Assembly: GCF_900115125.1 (NCBI RefSeq)
Contig: NZ_FOVJ01000002.1
Coordinates: 62,001-126,000, forward strand
Source: Nitrosospira briensis
GTDB taxonomy: Bacteria; Pseudomonadota; Gammaproteobacteria; Burkholderiales; Nitrosomonadaceae
DNA length: 64,000 nt
Direction of reading: 5' to 3'
A program made the position numbers and the translations under genes. Under the pieces are notes generated by a model, which was not told the origin of the DNA, did not search any database, and saw only the letters and a list, made by a program, of their open reading frames with translations. Positions within the stretch are counted from its first letter, which is position 1. Each line of letters opens with the position of its first letter. Positions 37,924-48,773 of the stretch are shown here, piece by piece.

Positions 37924-38220
37924 AAGCGTTGCACGCGGGGCCCTGCGAAGCAGGGATCGGGCAGCGCCGGGGATGCCGCGAACGAGCTCCCAAGTTCGTT
38001 TGTGGCGCCTGCCTCCCGCTGCGGGGTCGCACCTTCCTCCGGAAGGCACTGCTCCGCCCTGCGCGGTGGCGCCCCAAAGCGTTGCACGAGGGGCCCCGTG
38101 AAGCGGGGATCGGGCAGCGCCGGGGATGCCGCGAACAAGCTCCCAAGTTCTTTTGTGGCGCCTTGCATCCCGCTGCGGGGTCGCACCTTCCTCCGGAAGG
38201 CACTGCTCCGCCCTGCGCGG
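37924..38220. repeat. Tandem GC-rich structured repeat, two copies, upstream of mutS
   Basis: Copy 1 (37924-38066) and copy 2 (38077-38220) have a period of 153-154 bases and are nearly identical over long blocks. Each contains hairpins: at 37941-37955 CCCTGC/GCAGGG with a GAA loop, replaced in copy 2 (38094-38108) by CCCCGT/GCGGGG, so a T-A pair changed to C-G by substitution on both sides. CCTTCC/GGAAGG with a TCC loop is identical in both (38032-38046; 38186-38200). Frames open across it on both strands only because it is GC-rich. It lies just before the mutS start and may be a mobile or structural intergenic repeat. Confidence 0.8.
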
Positions 38221-38303
38221 TCGCGCCCTTCCGCGTCGGTGCGCCTTGCCCTGCACCCCAAAAAACGCACACTCCACCCCGTCCAACTACCGAGGTTGAA
38301 GAG

Positions 38304-40931
38304 TTGACTAAGCACACCCCCATGATGCAGCAATATCTCCGCATCAAGGCGCAGCATCCCGGCATGCTGATGTTCTACCGCATGGGTGACTTTTACGAGC
38401 TGTTCTTCGAAGATGCGGAAAAAGCGGCAAGGCTTCTTGATATCACGCTGACCCGGCGCGGCACTTCAGCGGGAGAGCCGATCAGGATGGCAGGCGTGCC
38501 TTATCATTCCGCCGAACAGTATCTTTCGAAACTCGTCCGGCTGGGTGAATCGGTGGTGATCTGTGAGCAGACCGGGGATCCCGCCACGGCGAAGGGGCCG
38601 GTAGAGCGCGAGGTCACACGCATTATCACGCCGGGCACGCTGACCGATGCAGCGCTGCTGGAAGAAAAACGCGAAAGTGTTTTGCTTGCCGTGTTCGTGC
38701 ACGAATCGACGCTGGGATTGGCGTGGCTCAACCTGGCAGCCGGGCAATTCAACGTGATGGAGACTTCACTCCCCAATCTGGCAGCCGAACTCGAACGCCT
38801 GAAGCCCGCGGAAATTCTTTTGCCGGATTCGCTGGATTCCGCTGCGCTCAACAACATGGTTGCGCAAAGAAAATTATGTCTAAAACGTCTACCGGCCTGG
38901 CAGTTTGATGCCGAAGCCGCTGTTTCCAATCTTTCCCGCCAATTTGGAACCCATGATCTCTCCGGTTTCGGTTGCGACGGCCTGTATTCGTCACTTGGTG
39001 CAGCGAGCGCACTCCTGGATTACGCCCGCCTGACGCAAGGTACAGGTATCGCCCATGTCAAGGTGCTGCGGGTGGAGCGGGAGGGGAGCTATCTGCGAAT
39101 GGATGCCGCCACCCGCCGCAACCTGGAGATTTCCGAAACCATACTTGGCGATACATCGCCGACACTGCTGTCTCTGCTCGATTCGTGCTCGACCAACATG
39201 GGCAGCCGCCTGTTGCGGCACTGGTTGCACCATCCGCTGAGAAACACCGCCCTGGTCCAGGACCGGCTTGAAGGGGTGTCGTACCTGATTGGAGATGCCG
39301 GAACAGGACCTTATCTTTCAGTGCGCGACTGTCTCAAGCGTGTGGTGGACATCGAGCGCATTACTACTCGTATCGCGCTGAAAACGGCGCGTCCGCGGGA
39401 TTTATCGGGACTACGCGATAGCCTGAAACGGCTTCCCCAAGCTATTCAAGCTATCACTGCCGCCGCTGCCGCTGCTGCAATTGCGACGCCTGACGGGTAC
39501 ACCAGCAGGCTTATTGTCGCGCTGACGCAATCCATGACGCCCGATGCGGCCCTTGTCGCGCTTCTGGAAGAATCGCTCCGGGAAGAACCGGAAGCGGCGC
39601 TGCGGACGGGGGGCGTGATAGCTGACGGCTATGATGCCGATCTGGATGAACTGCGCGCCATACAGAACAATTGTGGCGAATTTCTGCTGCAACTGGAAGC
39701 AAGAGAAAAAGCGCGCACCGGCATCGCAAACCTCAAAGTGGAATATAACCGGCTCCACGGTTTTTATATTGAAGTGACGCATACGCACAGCGAGAAGATA
39801 CCCGAGGATTACCGCAGGCGACAGACACTGAAGAATGCCGAGCGCTACATCACGCCGGAACTCAAAGCGTTCGAAGAGAAAGCGCTTTCAGCGCAGGATC
39901 GCGCGCTTGCCAGGGAGAAGTGGCTATACGATGAACTGCTGGACATGCTTTTGCCCTACATTGGACATTTGCAGGAAATCGCTCAGAGTGTCGCCGAACT
40001 GGATGTATTGGCAACCTTTGCCGAACGCGCACTTGCACTCGATTACGTTATGCCGGCCTTTAGCGATGAGGCCACTATCGATATTGAGGCCGGCCGTCAC
40101 CCGGTTGTGGAAAAGCAGGTGGAGAACTTCATGGCCAATGATCTACGGCTCGGCGGCAACAGCTCTGCCAGACGCCAGATGCTGATCATAACCGGCCCCA
40201 ATATGGGGGGGAAATCCACCTATATGCGGCAAGCCGCGCTGATTGCATTGCTCGCTCATTGCGGCAGCTTCGTACCCGCAAAAAGCGCTCGCTTCGGACC
40301 ACTCGATCAGATTTTTACTCGCATCGGCGCATCCGATGACCTGGCTGGCGGACGGTCGACTTTCATGATGGAAATGACCGAGGCTGCCAATATCCTGCAT
40401 AATGCCACGCCGCAAAGCCTGGTATTGATGGATGAAGTAGGACGGGGAACTTCCACCTTCGACGGACTGGCACTGGCGTTCGCGATTTCCCGGTATCTCC
40501 TGGAAAAGAACCGCAGCTATACCTTATTCGCGACTCATTATTTCGAACTGACGAGACTTGCCGAGGAATTCGCGCAAGCCGCCAATGTGCATCTGCGGGC
40601 GGTGGAACACAGGCACCATATCGTATTCCTGCATGCCGTCAATGACGGACCGGCGAGTCAAAGCTACGGCCTGCAAGTCGCTGCGCTGGCGGGCGTTCCG
40701 GAGCCCGTTATCAAGACCGCGAGAAAATATCTGGTGAAACTCGAACAGGAAACGGCTGGTGCCCGATCGCAACGGGATCTATTCTCCGATCCTCTCCCTA
40801 CTGTGGACGCCTCTCCGCCGGAGGAACATCCCGTCCTTGTGTCCCTACGCGCTATCGTGCCAGACGAGTTGAGCCCCAGGCAGGCACTGGAGGAACTCTA
40901 TGCGCTGAAAAAGGCAGCAGAGAAAGAATAG
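38304..40931 (+). CDS. mutS: DNA mismatch repair protein MutS
   Basis: Recognises mismatches and starts repair. The start is probably TTG at 38304 with GAGG eight bases upstream: this gives [19 protein letters not shown], which aligns with E. coli MutS; ATG at 38322 would lose the first six residues. The frame is open 145 codons further, but that part is the tandem repeat and is not MutS. Mismatch-reading Phe-Tyr-Glu is at residues 30-32. Walker A 'GPNMGGKST' and '[15 protein letters not shown]' are in the C-terminal ATPase, and 'VANVHL'/'ASQSYG' type segments follow. Total 875 residues. No other mut gene is near. Confidence 0.94.
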   Translation: MTKHTPMMQQYLRIKAQHPGMLMFYRMGDFYELFFEDAEKAARLLDITLTRRGTSAGEPIRMAGVPYHSAEQYLSKLVRLGESVVICEQTGDPATAKGPVEREVTRIITPGTLTDAALLEEKRESVLLAVFVHESTLGLAWLNLAAGQFNVMETSLPNLAAELERLKPAEILLPDSLDSAALNNMVAQRKLCLKRLPAWQFDAEAAVSNLSRQFGTHDLSGFGCDGLYSSLGAASALLDYARLTQGTGIAHVKVLRVEREGSYLRMDAATRRNLEISETILGDTSPTLLSLLDSCSTNMGSRLLRHWLHHPLRNTALVQDRLEGVSYLIGDAGTGPYLSVRDCLKRVVDIERITTRIALKTARPRDLSGLRDSLKRLPQAIQAITAAAAAAAIATPDGYTSRLIVALTQSMTPDAALVALLEESLREEPEAALRTGGVIADGYDADLDELRAIQNNCGEFLLQLEAREKARTGIANLKVEYNRLHGFYIEVTHTHSEKIPEDYRRRQTLKNAERYITPELKAFEEKALSAQDRALAREKWLYDELLDMLLPYIGHLQEIAQSVAELDVLATFAERALALDYVMPAFSDEATIDIEAGRHPVVEKQVENFMANDLRLGGNSSARRQMLIITGPNMGGKSTYMRQAALIALLAHCGSFVPAKSARFGPLDQIFTRIGASDDLAGGRSTFMMEMTEAANILHNATPQSLVLMDEVGRGTSTFDGLALAFAISRYLLEKNRSYTLFATHYFELTRLAEEFAQAANVHLRAVEHRHHIVFLHAVNDGPASQSYGLQVAALAGVPEPVIKTARKYLVKLEQETAGARSQRDLFSDPLPTVDASPPEEHPVLVSLRAIVPDELSPRQALEELYALKKAAEKE

Positions 40932-41018
40932 CCACGGCCAGGAGCGAAATTGGCTTATCCCTTGATTGATTGCACACCCGTTTTTTCAGGCAGACCCCCA
41001 GCCAAAAACGGTCTTCTG

Positions 41019-41498
41019 TCAGTGCTCATGTCCATGAGCGCCATGGACATGACCGTGCGACAGTTCCTCGGCGGTCGCCGGGCGGACCTCGGTAACCGTG
41101 CAATCGAAACGCAAGGTCACCCCGGCCAACGGATGGTTGCCGTCCACCACCACCTTGTCTTCGGCAATATCTGTTACCGTATAGATCATGGCGTCATCGG
41201 AACCTTCTTCGCCTCCTTCAAACTGCATTCCGACCGTCACATCGTCTGGAAAAAGAGCGCGAGGCTCTACCCTCACCAATTGGCTGTCGTATTCACCAAA
41301 AGTATTTTCTGGTTCCATCAGGACCGAGCAACTATAACCCACCTCCTGGCTATGCAATTTTTCTTCCACCATGGGGAAGATCCCATCGTAACCGCCGTGC
41401 AGGTAACTGACCGGTTCGCTGGGTTTTTCCATCACTTTCCCGGTCAGGTCAGACAGCTCATAGTTCAGTGAAACGACTGTATCCTTTTCAATTCGCAT
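41019..41498 (-). CDS. slyD: FKBP-type peptidyl-prolyl isomerase SlyD
   Basis: Folding helper and metallochaperone. 159 residues with the split FKBP domain around the insert-in-flap chaperone domain (residues 68-120) and a short histidine-rich tail ('HGHVHGAHGHEH'). The tail has six His, far fewer than in E. coli SlyD, so nickel storage capacity may be smaller. It faces mutS convergently; the gap of 87 bases has no clear terminator. Confidence 0.92.
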   Translation of the reverse strand: MRIEKDTVVSLNYELSDLTGKVMEKPSEPVSYLHGGYDGIFPMVEEKLHSQEVGYSCSVLMEPENTFGEYDSQLVRVEPRALFPDDVTVGMQFEGGEEGSDDAMIYTVTDIAEDKVVVDGNHPLAGVTLRFDCTVTEVRPATAEELSHGHVHGAHGHEH

Positions 41499-41707
41499 AA
41501 TAATAATTCAAACTGTAAGTTAAGCTTCCGCAATAGATGAGCATCACGAACCCTCTCGTTCAGGGAAACCGCTAAACCCCCCAACCCGCCATTTAAATTC
41601 TATCAGCAACGGGAGACGAATCATTATTGCATTAGTAGTAACGAAATGAAATAAAGTTCCTTTTTGAGAAACTCCGGAGCGAATACGGGGCGTCGCGTGC
41701 ACCAGGC

Positions 41708-42313
41708 TTATTCAGCGGTTTCGTAAATTTTACAGCCTGCCATCAATTCCCTGACTGGCGCAAAACTGCGGCGATGCACCGCCGAAACCCCATGAATCCG
41801 TAATGCTGCAATGTGCTGCTCGGTGGAATACCCTTTATGCCGGTCGAAGCCATAATGCGGAAACCGCCGGTGCAACGCCACCATCTGGGCATCACGCGCA
41901 GTCTTTGCCAGGATGGAAGCAGCCGAGATTTCCGGCACCAGGCTATCTCCCCTGACGATGGTGGTCACGGGGCAACTCAGGCGGGGACCATGATTTCCGT
42001 CCACCAGCACCCTCCCTGGAATGAACGACAGGCTCTGTACAGCGCGCTTCATCGCGAGCAAGCTCGCCTGTAGAATATTCAGCCGGTCAATCTCCTTGAC
42101 CGATGCGAAACCAACAGCCCAGGCTATGGAATGCGCTTTAATGGCAAGGGTGAGACTGTCGCGTTTTTGTTCGCTGAGCGTTTTCGAGTCTGCAAGACCC
42201 TCGATCTGATAGGCTGGATCGAGTATCACGCAAGCTGCAAACACCGGCCCCGCCAACGGCCCCCTGCCGGACTCGTCGACACCGCAGACCCAGTGAGACT
42301 CAATCCCTGGCAC
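41708..42313 (-). CDS. rnhB: Ribonuclease HII
   Basis: Cuts RNA at RNA-DNA junctions. The active-site motif '[14 protein letters not shown]' near residue 11 and '[10 protein letters not shown]' hold acidic residues of the four-residue site, and '[16 protein letters not shown]' follows. 201 residues. The start is GTG at 42313; the frame is open upstream without a better start. It lies directly after fabZ (45 bases), where lpxA and lpxB would usually be expected. Confidence 0.94.
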   Translation of the reverse strand: MPGIESHWVCGVDESGRGPLAGPVFAACVILDPAYQIEGLADSKTLSEQKRDSLTLAIKAHSIAWAVGFASVKEIDRLNILQASLLAMKRAVQSLSFIPGRVLVDGNHGPRLSCPVTTIVRGDSLVPEISAASILAKTARDAQMVALHRRFPHYGFDRHKGYSTEQHIAALRIHGVSAVHRRSFAPVRELMAGCKIYETAE

Positions 42314-42358
42314 TTCTACGGTTCCACTTTTCGGTATCCATAGCGGAAATCTTCCGCG

Positions 42359-42796
42359 CTACTCTTTAGACCGTATGGTGCACATCAACTCGGCCTCGGT
42401 AACGACACGCCCATCCACTTCTGCCTTGACGGAATATTTCCAGATTCCGATGCGCTCCCTAAGGATTGTTGCCCTGAGTATCAGTTGGTCACCTGGCAGA
42501 ACGGGCTTCTTGAAGCGGGCGCGATCTATACCAACGAAGTAGTAAACGGAATTTTCGTCGGTTTGAAGATTCGCGGTCTTGAGCGTAAGAAGTGCGGCAG
42601 CTTGTGCCAGCGCTTCGATTATCAGCACTCCCGGCATGACTGGATGATGCGGGAAGTGGCCGGAAAAGAAGGGCTCGTTGATGGTCACGTTCTTGAGTGC
42701 GGAAATGGTCTTTCCCGGTTCACAACTCAGAACCCGGTCCACCAGCAAAAAAGGGTAACGATGAGGAAGGTATTTCAGAACTTCATGGATATCCAT
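42359..42796 (-). CDS. fabZ: (3R)-hydroxyacyl-ACP dehydratase FabZ
   Basis: Type II fatty-acid synthesis dehydratase. The 145-residue hot-dog fold has the active-site His in '[20 protein letters not shown]', with the Glu in the same helix. N terminus [22 protein letters not shown] is standard. It lies between skp and rnhB. The usual neighbours lpxD (upstream) and lpxA/lpxB (downstream) are missing. Confidence 0.96.
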   Translation of the reverse strand: MDIHEVLKYLPHRYPFLLVDRVLSCEPGKTISALKNVTINEPFFSGHFPHHPVMPGVLIIEALAQAAALLTLKTANLQTDENSVYYFVGIDRARFKKPVLPGDQLILRATILRERIGIWKYSVKAEVDGRVVTEAELMCTIRSKE

Positions 42797-42876
42797 GGTG
42801 CAATCTTTCCCAAATTCTCGATAACGATGATAGACAGGATTGCCGCTTCCATATGGGCGGCACGGCGTTCCCGCTG

Positions 42877-43404
42877 CTATTTGTCGGCCAGCGCCTTGAT
42901 TACCTTTTCCGTAATGTCGATGCGCGGACTACGGTAAACGAGATCGCGCAAGGGCAAAACAAGATCATACTTCTCTGCTTCCGCGATGATTTGAATAGCC
43001 TTGCTGGCCGTCAACTGGAGTGTAGCAACTTCGTCATTCTGACGCAGACTCAGGTCTTCGCGCATCTGACGTTGAGCACGCTGAAACTCCCGATTGAGCG
43101 CGGCAAGATCGCGCTCCTTGCTGCGTCGATCCGCTTCCGGCATGCTCTTCCCTTCTTTTTCCAGAAGATCCTGAAGCTCCTTTGCCTCCAGGGCCATCCT
43201 TTTTATTTCCTGGTCCCGCGGCAAGAATTCCTTTTCTATCTTTTTGAGCGCTCTCACCGCGGGTGCGGATTCAGCGAGAATTCTTTCCGTATCAACGACC
43301 CCCACTTTAATATCATCCGCCACGGCCTCGGCAGCTCCCCAAGCAGATACGAAAATCACTGAGGCCGCTACCATCAAAGCTCGCAATAGAACCTTGTGCT
43401 TCAA
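42877..43404 (-). CDS. skp: Periplasmic chaperone Skp/OmpH
   Basis: Trimeric chaperone that holds unfolded outer-membrane proteins. Signal peptide residues 1-29 ending in AVA, then '[18 protein letters not shown]' and a long helical arm rich in charged residues (residues 60-130), ending with the typical '[12 protein letters not shown]'. 175 residues. It follows bamA after 25 bases and was probably cotranscribed with it. Confidence 0.93.
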   Translation of the reverse strand: MKHKVLLRALMVAASVIFVSAWGAAEAVADDIKVGVVDTERILAESAPAVRALKKIEKEFLPRDQEIKRMALEAKELQDLLEKEGKSMPEADRRSKERDLAALNREFQRAQRQMREDLSLRQNDEVATLQLTASKAIQIIAEAEKYDLVLPLRDLVYRSPRIDITEKVIKALADK

Positions 43405-43429
43405 TTTTTATCTCCAAATTTTATTTAAT

Positions 43430-45712
43430 TTAGAACTGTTGTCCAAATTGAAACTGGAATCGCTGCAAGTTATCACCCGGTTGATTGTTAATCGGCTGCG
43501 CGACGCTGACTTTAAGGGGGCCCATCGGTGAAATCCACATAACCGCAATACCCGCGGAATAGCGCAGGCCTTCCTGCTCCGGTCTGACCCCGCCGCTACC
43601 ATAGACCGTGCCGCCATCGATAAAAGCACTCAGGCGTACTGTGCGGTCATTTCTCATGCCCGGCATTGGAAACATTATCTCCGCATTTCCTACTACTCGG
43701 GTGTTACCCCCCAGCGCTCTATTGTTCGCGTCGCGTGGACCCAGGGAACTGATATTGTAGCCGCGAACCGAAGTATTGCCACCCGCAAAGAAATTCTTGA
43801 AGAAGGGGAGATCTTTCCCGGCGTAACCGTCGCCGTAACCTACGTCCCCATGCAGCAGAAGGGTAAATAGCTCAGAGATGGGATAATACCATTTGAGATC
43901 GTAATTCACTTTGTAATAAGTGAGGTCTCCGCCCGGCAGGCCTGCCTCGGCAAATACCCGTTGCGTGGTGCCTGATGTCGTCCATATAGCGCTATCGCGT
44001 CCATCACGCCGCCAGCTGACGGTTACCGGTATGTTTATGGTGCTTCGGCCGAACTTTTCCACAAAATCAATGTTGCGCTGCGGACTGTTGGGGCCTAGAT
44101 CGATCACCGTATTTTCTATCCCCAGGCCGGTCATGATACTGTCATTCTCGTTGAGCGGAATGCCTGCCCGGATTCCAGCGCCTGTGGTATCGGTATTGAA
44201 GTTCATGACTGAAGACAGCGTGCTTGTGTTGAGAACGCGCTTATAAAGATCGAAACCGGCGGTTACACCGTCGCGGGTAAAATAAGGATCGGTATAGGAT
44301 AGCGAGTATGTCTTGTTGACGCGACCGGTGTTTATCATGAGATTGACCAGCTTGCCGGTACCGAATATGTTGTCCTGGGCAATGGAGCCGCTGAGTATCA
44401 GCCCTTCCATGTTGGAATACCCGGCTCCGAACATCACCGCGCCGGTGGGCTTTTCCTTAACCTCTACGTTTACGTCAACCTGATCGGTAGTCCCCGGGAC
44501 CGCCGGCGTTTCAAGATTGACAGCGGTAAAGTAATTCAATCTGTCCACCCGCACCTTGGAGCGATTGATTTTGCTGGTCGAATACCAGCTCCCTTCGAAT
44601 TGACGCATTTCCCTGCGTATTACTTCGTCCCGGGTTCGGCTGTTGCCTGTTATGTTGATACGTCTTACATATACCCGCCGTCCCGGGTCTACAAAAAAGG
44701 TAAATGCTACCTGCTGCTTCTCCTTGTCCAGTTGCGGGGAGGCATTGACGTTGGCAAACGCATAGCCGTCATCGCCCAGGCGGTCGGTAATGAGCTTGAC
44801 TGATTCGGTCAGGCGCTCGCGGGAAAACACTTCGCCGGGGGCAAGCTTTATAAGTGAGCGCAATTCATCTTCCGGCACCAGCATTTCGCCGGCAAGTTTT
44901 ATTTCGGAAACCTTGTACTCCGGTCCCTCGGCGATATTTACGGTGATATAAATATCCTGCATGTCCGGGGTAATGGACACCTGAGTGGATTCAATGCTGA
45001 ATTCGAGGTAACCACGATTGAGATAATACGACCGCAGTGACTCAAGATCGCCGGAAAGCTTCTGCTTTGAATACTGATCCTCTTTCGTGAACCAGGTAAG
45101 CAAGCCAGGTGTTCTCAGTGAGAAAGTGCTCAGCAGTTCCTTTTCCTTGAACGCCTTATTACCGACGATGTTGATCTTGCGAATCTTGGCGGTCTTGCCT
45201 TCATCCACGTGAAAAGTGATTCCCACGCGATTACGGTCGAGTGGCGTGGTGGTAGTGGTGATTTTTACCGCGTATTTGCCACGGCTGATGTACTGCTGCT
45301 TCAACTCCTGTTCGGCTTTTTCCAGCGTGGAGCGATCAAAGATGCGCGACTCCGCCAAACCCGCCTGTTTCAGGCCTTCTTTCAATTTATCCTTCTCGAA
45401 TTCCTTGGCGCCAATAATGTTGATTTGCGCAATGGCGGGACGTTCCTCCACCACTACGATCAGCACTCCGTCTTCCGACTCCAGCCGCACGTCCTTGAAA
45501 AAACCGGTGGCATAAAGCACCTTGATGGCGGCTGCGGCCTTTTCATCGTCGAGCGTGTCGCCGACCTTCACGGGCAAATAACTGAATACTGTCCCCGCCT
45601 CGGTCCGTTGTATGCCTTCAACCCGAATGTCCTTGACTACGAATGGCTCGCGCGCCCATGAAACCGAAGCGCAAAAGACAGAAACAAGCGCGACGAGATG
45701 CTTGACTTTCAT
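43430..45712 (-). CDS. bamA: Outer-membrane protein assembly factor BamA
   Basis: Central outer-membrane insertase. Signal peptide ends in SWA (about residue 20), five POTRA repeats run to about residue 420 with 'FVVKDIRVEGIQRTEAGTVFSYLPV' beginning POTRA1, and the C-terminal barrel contains the lid-lock motif VRGY and ends with the aromatic signature (RFQFQFGQQF). 760 residues, normal. It lies after rseP (3 bases) in the dxr-rseP-bamA order. Confidence 0.97.
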   Translation of the reverse strand: MKVKHLVALVSVFCASVSWAREPFVVKDIRVEGIQRTEAGTVFSYLPVKVGDTLDDEKAAAAIKVLYATGFFKDVRLESEDGVLIVVVEERPAIAQINIIGAKEFEKDKLKEGLKQAGLAESRIFDRSTLEKAEQELKQQYISRGKYAVKITTTTTPLDRNRVGITFHVDEGKTAKIRKINIVGNKAFKEKELLSTFSLRTPGLLTWFTKEDQYSKQKLSGDLESLRSYYLNRGYLEFSIESTQVSITPDMQDIYITVNIAEGPEYKVSEIKLAGEMLVPEDELRSLIKLAPGEVFSRERLTESVKLITDRLGDDGYAFANVNASPQLDKEKQQVAFTFFVDPGRRVYVRRINITGNSRTRDEVIRREMRQFEGSWYSTSKINRSKVRVDRLNYFTAVNLETPAVPGTTDQVDVNVEVKEKPTGAVMFGAGYSNMEGLILSGSIAQDNIFGTGKLVNLMINTGRVNKTYSLSYTDPYFTRDGVTAGFDLYKRVLNTSTLSSVMNFNTDTTGAGIRAGIPLNENDSIMTGLGIENTVIDLGPNSPQRNIDFVEKFGRSTINIPVTVSWRRDGRDSAIWTTSGTTQRVFAEAGLPGGDLTYYKVNYDLKWYYPISELFTLLLHGDVGYGDGYAGKDLPFFKNFFAGGNTSVRGYNISSLGPRDANNRALGGNTRVVGNAEIMFPMPGMRNDRTVRLSAFIDGGTVYGSGGVRPEQEGLRYSAGIAVMWISPMGPLKVSVAQPINNQPGDNLQRFQFQFGQQF

Positions 45713-45715
45713 ACT

Positions 45716-47083
45716 TTAACTGGGGATAAACCGGCTGATATCGTTGTATATGGCAAAAGCCATCAGGGCAAACAAGAGCATCATCCCCACCCGTTGCCCC
45801 GTTTCGATGGCTTCGGGGGATAGCGGCCTGCCCCTGAGGATCTCGATTACATAATACATTAAATGCCCTCCATCCAGTACGGGAATAGGTAACAGGTTGA
45901 GGACGCCCAAACTGATGCTGATGAGCGCGAGAAAGCCAAGGTAAGGTGAAAGGCCCATTTGAGCCGACTTTCCCGCGTAATCGGCGATTGTAATAGGTCC
46001 GCTCACATTCTTCCACGACACTTCCCCCACTACCATTTTCCCCAGCATTTTCAATGTGAATACTGATGTTTCCCAGGTCTTGCCTATTGCCTTGACTATG
46101 GCTGTGCCAGCCGGGTAACTGACTTCCACCAAAAGTTTTTCCAGTTCATCATGATCGATTTGCGGTCCAATTCCGATTTTGCCGATTTTTTTTCCGCCTT
46201 CGGAAACGGTATCGGGAATCACTTCTACGCCCATGACCTGGCCGGCACGGCGGACTTCCAGCATGAGCCGCGTTCCCGGACTGGTTCTTATCTTTTCTAC
46301 AAGATCTTCCCAAAGTGCGATTTTGCTACCGTTTACTGTCAGAATTTCATCACCCGTCAGCAAGCCGGCGCGACTACCCGAGCTGTCGGGCGCCACGCTC
46401 GAAATGACGGGTTTCACTGCCGGCTGAAAAGTGGTCAAGCCGATCTTCTTCAGGAAATCTCCGTCCAGATCATCTGCGCTGACGCCACTTAAATCCATTT
46501 TCCGCAGAGTGGTTAGTCCGCTCGCATCCACGGTTTCCACCGCCACCGCGGGTGATCTTTCCACCGCGTGCGACAACAGCAGCCAGCGGGCATCCTGCCA
46601 GGTGGCGACGGGTTCGTTATCAATTCTTGTGATGGTATCGCCCCTCTCGAAACCCGCGAACGCAGCCGCCGTTGCAGGAACTGCGGTCCCCACGACCGGT
46701 TTCATCGTAGTAACGCCAAGTATGAATAGCAGCCAGTAAAGCACGATTGCCAGCAGAAAATTGGCGATCGGGCCTGCAGCGACGATGGCGAACCGGCGTG
46801 CAACGGGTTTGCGGTTGAATGAACGCGATAGCTCCTCGGGTGCTACACTGCCCTCGCGCTCGTCGAGCATCTTTACGTAGCCGCCGAGAGGAAAGGCAGC
46901 GATCACCCATTCCGTTTGATCCTTTCCCCAGCGCTTTCGCAACAAAGGCTGGCCGAAGCCGATCGAAAAGCGCAGCACCTTTACCCCACACCAGCGCGCC
47001 ACCAGAAAATGGCCGAATTCATGAAATACGATCAGCAACCCCAAGGCGGCAACGAAAGCAATAATGGTAGATAAAAATGTCAT
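45716..47083 (-). CDS. rseP: Site-2 protease RseP
   Basis: Intramembrane zinc protease of the sigma-E stress pathway. Zinc-binding 'HEFGH' lies near residue 22 in the first membrane helix, and the third metal ligand in 'NLLPIPVLDGGHL' near residue 400. Two PDZ domains occupy the periplasmic part (residues 115-300). 455 residues. It is upstream of bamA on one transcript. The usual neighbour dxr is separated by 500 bases. Confidence 0.96.
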   Translation of the reverse strand: MTFLSTIIAFVAALGLLIVFHEFGHFLVARWCGVKVLRFSIGFGQPLLRKRWGKDQTEWVIAAFPLGGYVKMLDEREGSVAPEELSRSFNRKPVARRFAIVAAGPIANFLLAIVLYWLLFILGVTTMKPVVGTAVPATAAAFAGFERGDTITRIDNEPVATWQDARWLLLSHAVERSPAVAVETVDASGLTTLRKMDLSGVSADDLDGDFLKKIGLTTFQPAVKPVISSVAPDSSGSRAGLLTGDEILTVNGSKIALWEDLVEKIRTSPGTRLMLEVRRAGQVMGVEVIPDTVSEGGKKIGKIGIGPQIDHDELEKLLVEVSYPAGTAIVKAIGKTWETSVFTLKMLGKMVVGEVSWKNVSGPITIADYAGKSAQMGLSPYLGFLALISISLGVLNLLPIPVLDGGHLMYYVIEILRGRPLSPEAIETGQRVGMMLLFALMAFAIYNDISRFIPS

Positions 47084-47583
47084 ACGATCGGGCGCCCGCC
47101 TCTGCAGCGCAGAGAAAAGGTAAAGGGAGAAACTACGAAGGGAAGCGCCTCAAGCGGAGGCAATAGCTGGAAGAAATAGTTTTCCGTCCTCAGAAAAACG
47201 GGATGGAAGCCGCCATACCGGGAATGAATGATCCTGCCGGCGCCGAATGCTGCACGAGTAAGCCCACTTATACCTGAAATGGCTTTCCTTTTGGCGAATC
47301 GGCCAGACTGACTGGAGTGGGCGGAAATGCCGGATACACGCTGCTGGCTCACCTTTCGCCCCTGGTTTTGTTAAGGGTGTTGTGCAGGAGGCGAACCATG
47401 GCGAAGTTCCATACTATCGCGGCGCCCCAGTGACATATTGGGATGGGAACTCCAGCTATCAGGTTTTCAAGTTCGGGCGTGGGCTTATGTCCTGCTCGAT
47501 ACGCGTAACGAGGAATTTTCGTCCGTAAGAATGGATAACCCCGTGTTGCGTGGCCCATTCCGAAGGCCAATATTCCCGGCGTT
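47084..47583 (-). other. Unassigned 500-base gap between dxr and rseP
   Basis: The two genes are normally adjacent. Here the gap has two small minus-strand frames, 47349-47570 (73 residues) and 47080-47352 (90 residues, GTG start), joined by a GTGA overlap like a translation-coupled pair. Neither product resembles a known family and the amino-acid composition is unremarkable. They could be remnants, new small genes or chance. I leave them unassigned. Confidence 0.35.
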
Positions 47584-48771
47584 TCATGCCAGGCACGTCA
47601 GCCACTCCCGAGCGGCTTCACGCGCCAAGCTGTCTGCGGCCAGCACATCATTAAGTGTTGCGATATCCTTGCGGCCGACCGTCTGCATGACTTCTTCAAT
47701 CATGGCCGGGATTGCGGTAAAAGGCATTTGGCACTTGAGGAAAGACTCTACAGCGACTTCGTTGGCGGCATTGAGTATTGCGGGAGCGCTTCCCCCCGTT
47801 GCCAGCGCCTGATAGGCAAGCCTCAAACATGGAAAGCGCCTGAAGTCAGGCGCCTCGAAATCCAGCCTTGCCACTTTGAACATATCCAGAGGCGCAACGC
47901 CCGTTTCAATGCGCTCCGGGAAACCCAGGGCATGCGCAATGGGGGTACGCATGTCGGGATTGCCAAGTTGCGCCAGCACCGAGCCATCCACATACTCGAC
48001 CATTGAATGTATTATGCTTTGTGGATGGATCACCACCTGGATTTGCTCCGGTGGAGCTTCAAACAGCCAGTGCGCTTCAATGACTTCCAAACCCTTGTTC
48101 ATCATGGTGGCGGAATCGACGGAGATTTTTTGCCCCATTACCCAGTTGGGATGTGCGCAAGCCTGTCCCGGCGTCACGTGTTCCAGCGAACTCAGGGGTA
48201 ATTGGCGGAATGGCCCGCCTGACGCGGTCAACAGGATGCGCCGCACTCCCACCGCGCCGAGGTCGCCGTTGAAATGGTGCGGCAGTGATTGAAAGATCGC
48301 GTTATGTTCGCTGTCGATCGGGAGCAGAGTGGCATGATTTTCCTTGACGACATCCATGAAAATACGCCCGGCCATGACCATGGTTTCCTTATTGGCGAGC
48401 AGCACCTGCTTGCCCGCACGAGCGGCCGCAAAGGTAGGGCGTATGCCGGCGGCGCCAACGATAGCCGCCATTACCGTATCGACATCTTCTAGCGACGCCA
48501 CTTTTTCCAGCGACTCGACACCTGACAGCACTTCGGTTGCGAGCCCCGCTGCGCGAACTTCCACCCGCAGCCATTCAGCGCTTGCTTCGTCAAGTAACAC
48601 CGCATAACGCGGCTCGAAGCGGCGGCATTGCTCCAGAATTTTTTTGACGCCCTTATTGGCCGTCAGCGCGACGACGCGAAACCGGTCAGGATGACGAGCA
48701 ACCACATCCAGCGTACTTACACCGATACTGCCGGTAGAGCCCAGTATGGTGAGATGACGAACAGCTATCAT
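47584..48771 (-). CDS. dxr: 1-deoxy-D-xylulose-5-phosphate reductoisomerase
   Basis: Second step of the MEP isoprenoid pathway. The NADPH motif '[14 protein letters not shown]' is at the N terminus; '[12 protein letters not shown]' (metal/substrate) and 'TASGGPFRQ' (flexible loop) are present. Start ATG at 48771 gives 395 residues; a TTG two codons earlier overlaps the cdsA stop. It follows cdsA after 2 bases. Confidence 0.96.
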   Translation of the reverse strand: MIAVRHLTILGSTGSIGVSTLDVVARHPDRFRVVALTANKGVKKILEQCRRFEPRYAVLLDEASAEWLRVEVRAAGLATEVLSGVESLEKVASLEDVDTVMAAIVGAAGIRPTFAAARAGKQVLLANKETMVMAGRIFMDVVKENHATLLPIDSEHNAIFQSLPHHFNGDLGAVGVRRILLTASGGPFRQLPLSSLEHVTPGQACAHPNWVMGQKISVDSATMMNKGLEVIEAHWLFEAPPEQIQVVIHPQSIIHSMVEYVDGSVLAQLGNPDMRTPIAHALGFPERIETGVAPLDMFKVARLDFEAPDFRRFPCLRLAYQALATGGSAPAILNAANEVAVESFLKCQMPFTAIPAMIEEVMQTVGRKDIATLNDVLAADSLAREAAREWLTCLA

Positions 48772-48773
48772 AA

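Noticed and set aside
37824-38365. Minus-strand frames over the repeat, and a 145-codon extension of mutS
   Set aside because: They track the tandem GC-rich repeat, repeat internally with it, and match no family; MutS homologs start at 38304.
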